Assembly: GCA_947177925.1 (NCBI GenBank)
Contig: CAMWWJ010000007.1
Location: 1 to 23,826, forward strand
DNA from: an uncultured Lachnospiraceae bacterium
Lineage (GTDB): Bacteria > Bacillota > Clostridia > Lachnospirales > Lachnospiraceae
Length of the DNA stretch: 23,826 nt
Reading direction: 5' to 3'
A model generated the notes under the pieces. The model was not told the DNA's origin and searched no databases. It saw only the letters and a list, made by a program, of their open reading frames with translations. Position numbers and translations under genes: made by a program. Positions 23,101 to 23,826 of the stretch are shown here, piece after piece (the first letter of the stretch is position 1; each line of letters begins with the position of its first letter).

Positions 23101-23826
23101 AATGGGCTCCTTTGGGTTTACAAAGGTGGAATACCGGTCTACGATTTCTCCTCCCATGACCTTTACCGCACCAATTTCTATGATATTATTTTTTATTGGA
23201 GAGAATCCGGTAGTTTCAATGTCAAATACTACATAATTTTCTTCTAACGACTGGTTTTTGGAATTGGTGACGATTTCCTTTAAATCATCTACCAGGTAAG
23301 CTTCCACACCGTATATGATCTTAAAAAAGTCCTGTCTGTCCGGGTTTTCCTCTCCCGCTTCCTTTCTCTTTGCCTTTTCCGCCTTCCATAAATCCTGCCA
23401 TACGTGAAATGCCTCCGGAAATGCCTGGGCAACGCCATGGTCTGTAATGGCAATAGCCGGATGTCCCCACTTATAAGCTCTTTTTACAATTGCCGCCGCA
23501 TCCGAAACTCCGTCCATATCGCTCATCTTCGTATGGCAATGAAGCTCTACCCTTTTTTGCACGCTATGGTCGCTTCTGCTTGTGGTAAAATCGGGAATCT
23601 TTTTGATTCCCTGTATGGAACCCAACGTCAGCTCATTATCGAATTTATCAATCATGGCAACTGCCTTAAGCTTGAAAAAAGCTCCTTTTTTTATATGTTC
23701 CAAAAGCTCCGGTACCTGCTCGTTATGGGCAAACATTTTGACCGTAATGGTGTCCGTAAAATCCGTAATCTGGAATATGATGATAGTCTTTTCATTTCGG
23801 ATTTCCCTTGTGTCCACTGCCAAGAC
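20158..23826 (-). CDS. polC: DNA polymerase III PolC, Gram-positive type (partial, N-terminus off right edge)
   Basis: PolC is the replicative polymerase alpha subunit of Bacillota, with built-in 3'-5' proofreading. About 1,223 codons are visible, and the frame is open through the right edge; full-length PolC is about 1,400-1,500 residues. Counting from a TTG at 23823, the visible part begins in the OB-fold domain. The PHP domain starts at ELHCHTKMSDMDG (about 93-105), interrupted by a DnaQ-like exonuclease: DIETTG (about 201-206), HNANFDMSF and HRAVDDAAATAE. A cysteine cluster (CTKC and CPNCGEP) precedes the catalytic segment PDIDLNFSGEYQ. TIGTLADKTAFGYVKNYYEERG and the ending SNQISLFDF are also typical. 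The TTG is not the true start. The gene is housekeeping; no intact terminator is seen after it. Confidence 0.97.
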   Translation of the reverse strand, partial: VLAVDTREIRNEKTIIIFQITDFTDTITVKMFAHNEQVPELLEHIKKGAFFKLKAVAMIDKFDNELTLGSIQGIKKIPDFTTSRSDHSVQKRVELHCHTKMSDMDGVSDAAAIVKRAYKWGHPAIAITDHGVAQAFPEAFHVWQDLWKAEKAKRKEAGEENPDRQDFFKIIYGVEAYLVDDLKEIVTNSKNQSLEENYVVFDIETTGFSPIKNNIIEIGAVKVMGGEIVDRYSTFVNPKEPIPFQIEKLTGIKDEDVMEAPVITEVLPAFLEFVGDSVLVAHNANFDMSFILENAKRQQIDTDFTYVDTVGISRMLLKNQAKHTLDAVAKTLGVSLENHHRAVDDAAATAEIFVKFIKMLKAEGAHTLDQVNSMGADSVESIKRLPSYHAIILAKNDVGRINMYRLISESHLTYYNKRPRIPKSRILENREGLILGSACEAGELYRALLEGKSNEDIARIVKFYDYLEIQPTGNNAFMIASEKVDIHSMEEIQDMNKQICKLGEQFNKPVCATCDVHFLDPEDEVYRRIIMTGKGFKDADDQAPLYLRTTEEMLEEFAYLGSDKAKEVVITNTNLIADQIESIDPVRPDKCPPVIEDSDKTLTDICYNKAREMYGDELPEIVEKRLEKELNSIITNGFAVMYIIAQKLVWKSVEDGYLVGSRGSVGSSFVATMSGITEVNPLSPHYYCTKCHYSDFTSEEVRAYAGRAGCDMPDKNCPNCGEPLKKDGFDIPFETFLGFKGDKEPDIDLNFSGEYQSKAHKYTEVIFGAGQTFRAGTIGTLADKTAFGYVKNYYEERGQRKRTCEINRIVEGCTGIRRSTGQHPGGIIVLPIGQDINSFTPIQHPANDMTTDIVTTHFDYHSIDHNLLKLDILGHDDPTMIRMLEDLTGIDAVKIPLDDQKVMSLFRNTDALGITPDQIGGCPLGSLGIPEFGTEFVIQMLIDTKPSSFSDLIRISGLSHGTDVWLGNAQTLIEEGKATISTAICTRDDIMTYLINTGVEEALSFTIMESVRKGKGLKPEWEEAMTAAGVPDWYIWSCKKIKYMFPKAHAAAYVMMAWRIAYCKVNYPLAYYGAYFSIRASAFSYELMCQGQRHLENTMAEYESRKDTLSKKEQDTYKDMKIVQEMYARGFEFIPVDIFKSNSRLFQIVDGKLLPSLNSIDGLGEKAAEAIMEASKDGPYLSKDDFRQRTKVSKTVIELMDQLNLLGDLPESNQISLFDFVS

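Overview
This 23.8 kb window is chromosomal DNA from an endospore-forming member of the Clostridia, most likely Lachnospiraceae. The evidence is the complete spoIIIAA-AH sporulation operon, a Gram-positive PolC, strong GGAGG-type ribosome sites, moderate GC content, and a gene order shared with the yqh/yqi region of Bacillus subtilis. I assign the family from gene content and protein sequence character, not from a database search. Every protein gene I can support lies on the minus strand, so transcription runs from right to left.

Right to left: (1) polC (20158 to beyond 23826, N-terminus off the edge). (2) A secreted protein with four fibronectin type III-like modules (18745-19983), with its own sigma-A promoter and a strong terminator. 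(3) A 372-base intergenic region (18373-18744) holding a sigma-E-like promoter for spoIIIA, a perfect 0A box, and an apparent plus-strand small RNA of about 117 nt with its own promoter, three hairpins and terminator. (4) spoIIIAA-AB-AC-AD-AE-AF-AG-AH (13182-18372), tightly coupled. (5) deoB, prfC and a membrane-anchored transglutaminase-like protein (8990-13128). (6) asp23 with its own promoter and terminator. (7) A long housekeeping operon, nusB-xseA-xseB-ispA-dxs-tlyA-nadK-argR-recN (recN C-terminus off the left edge).

The genes fall into three functional groups. The SpoIIIA proteins build the mother cell-forespore channel. The left operon mixes transcription antitermination (NusB), DNA repair (Exo VII, RecN), isoprenoid precursor supply (Dxs, IspA), rRNA methylation (TlyA), NADP synthesis (NadK) and arginine regulation (ArgR). 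The middle block contains nucleoside catabolism (DeoB) and translation termination (RF3). In B. subtilis, accB-accC occupy the place between spoIIIAH and the asp23 homologue yqhY; here deoB, prfC and the transglutaminase gene are there instead, folD is absent, and nadK sits between tlyA and argR.

The most unusual features are non-coding. One is the plus-strand hairpin RNA beside spoIIIAA. The other is a pair of three-copy arrays of a palindromic repeat with a roughly 34-base period, one filling the nadK-argR gap and the other preceding nusB. No tRNA, rRNA, insertion sequence, prophage or CRISPR was seen.
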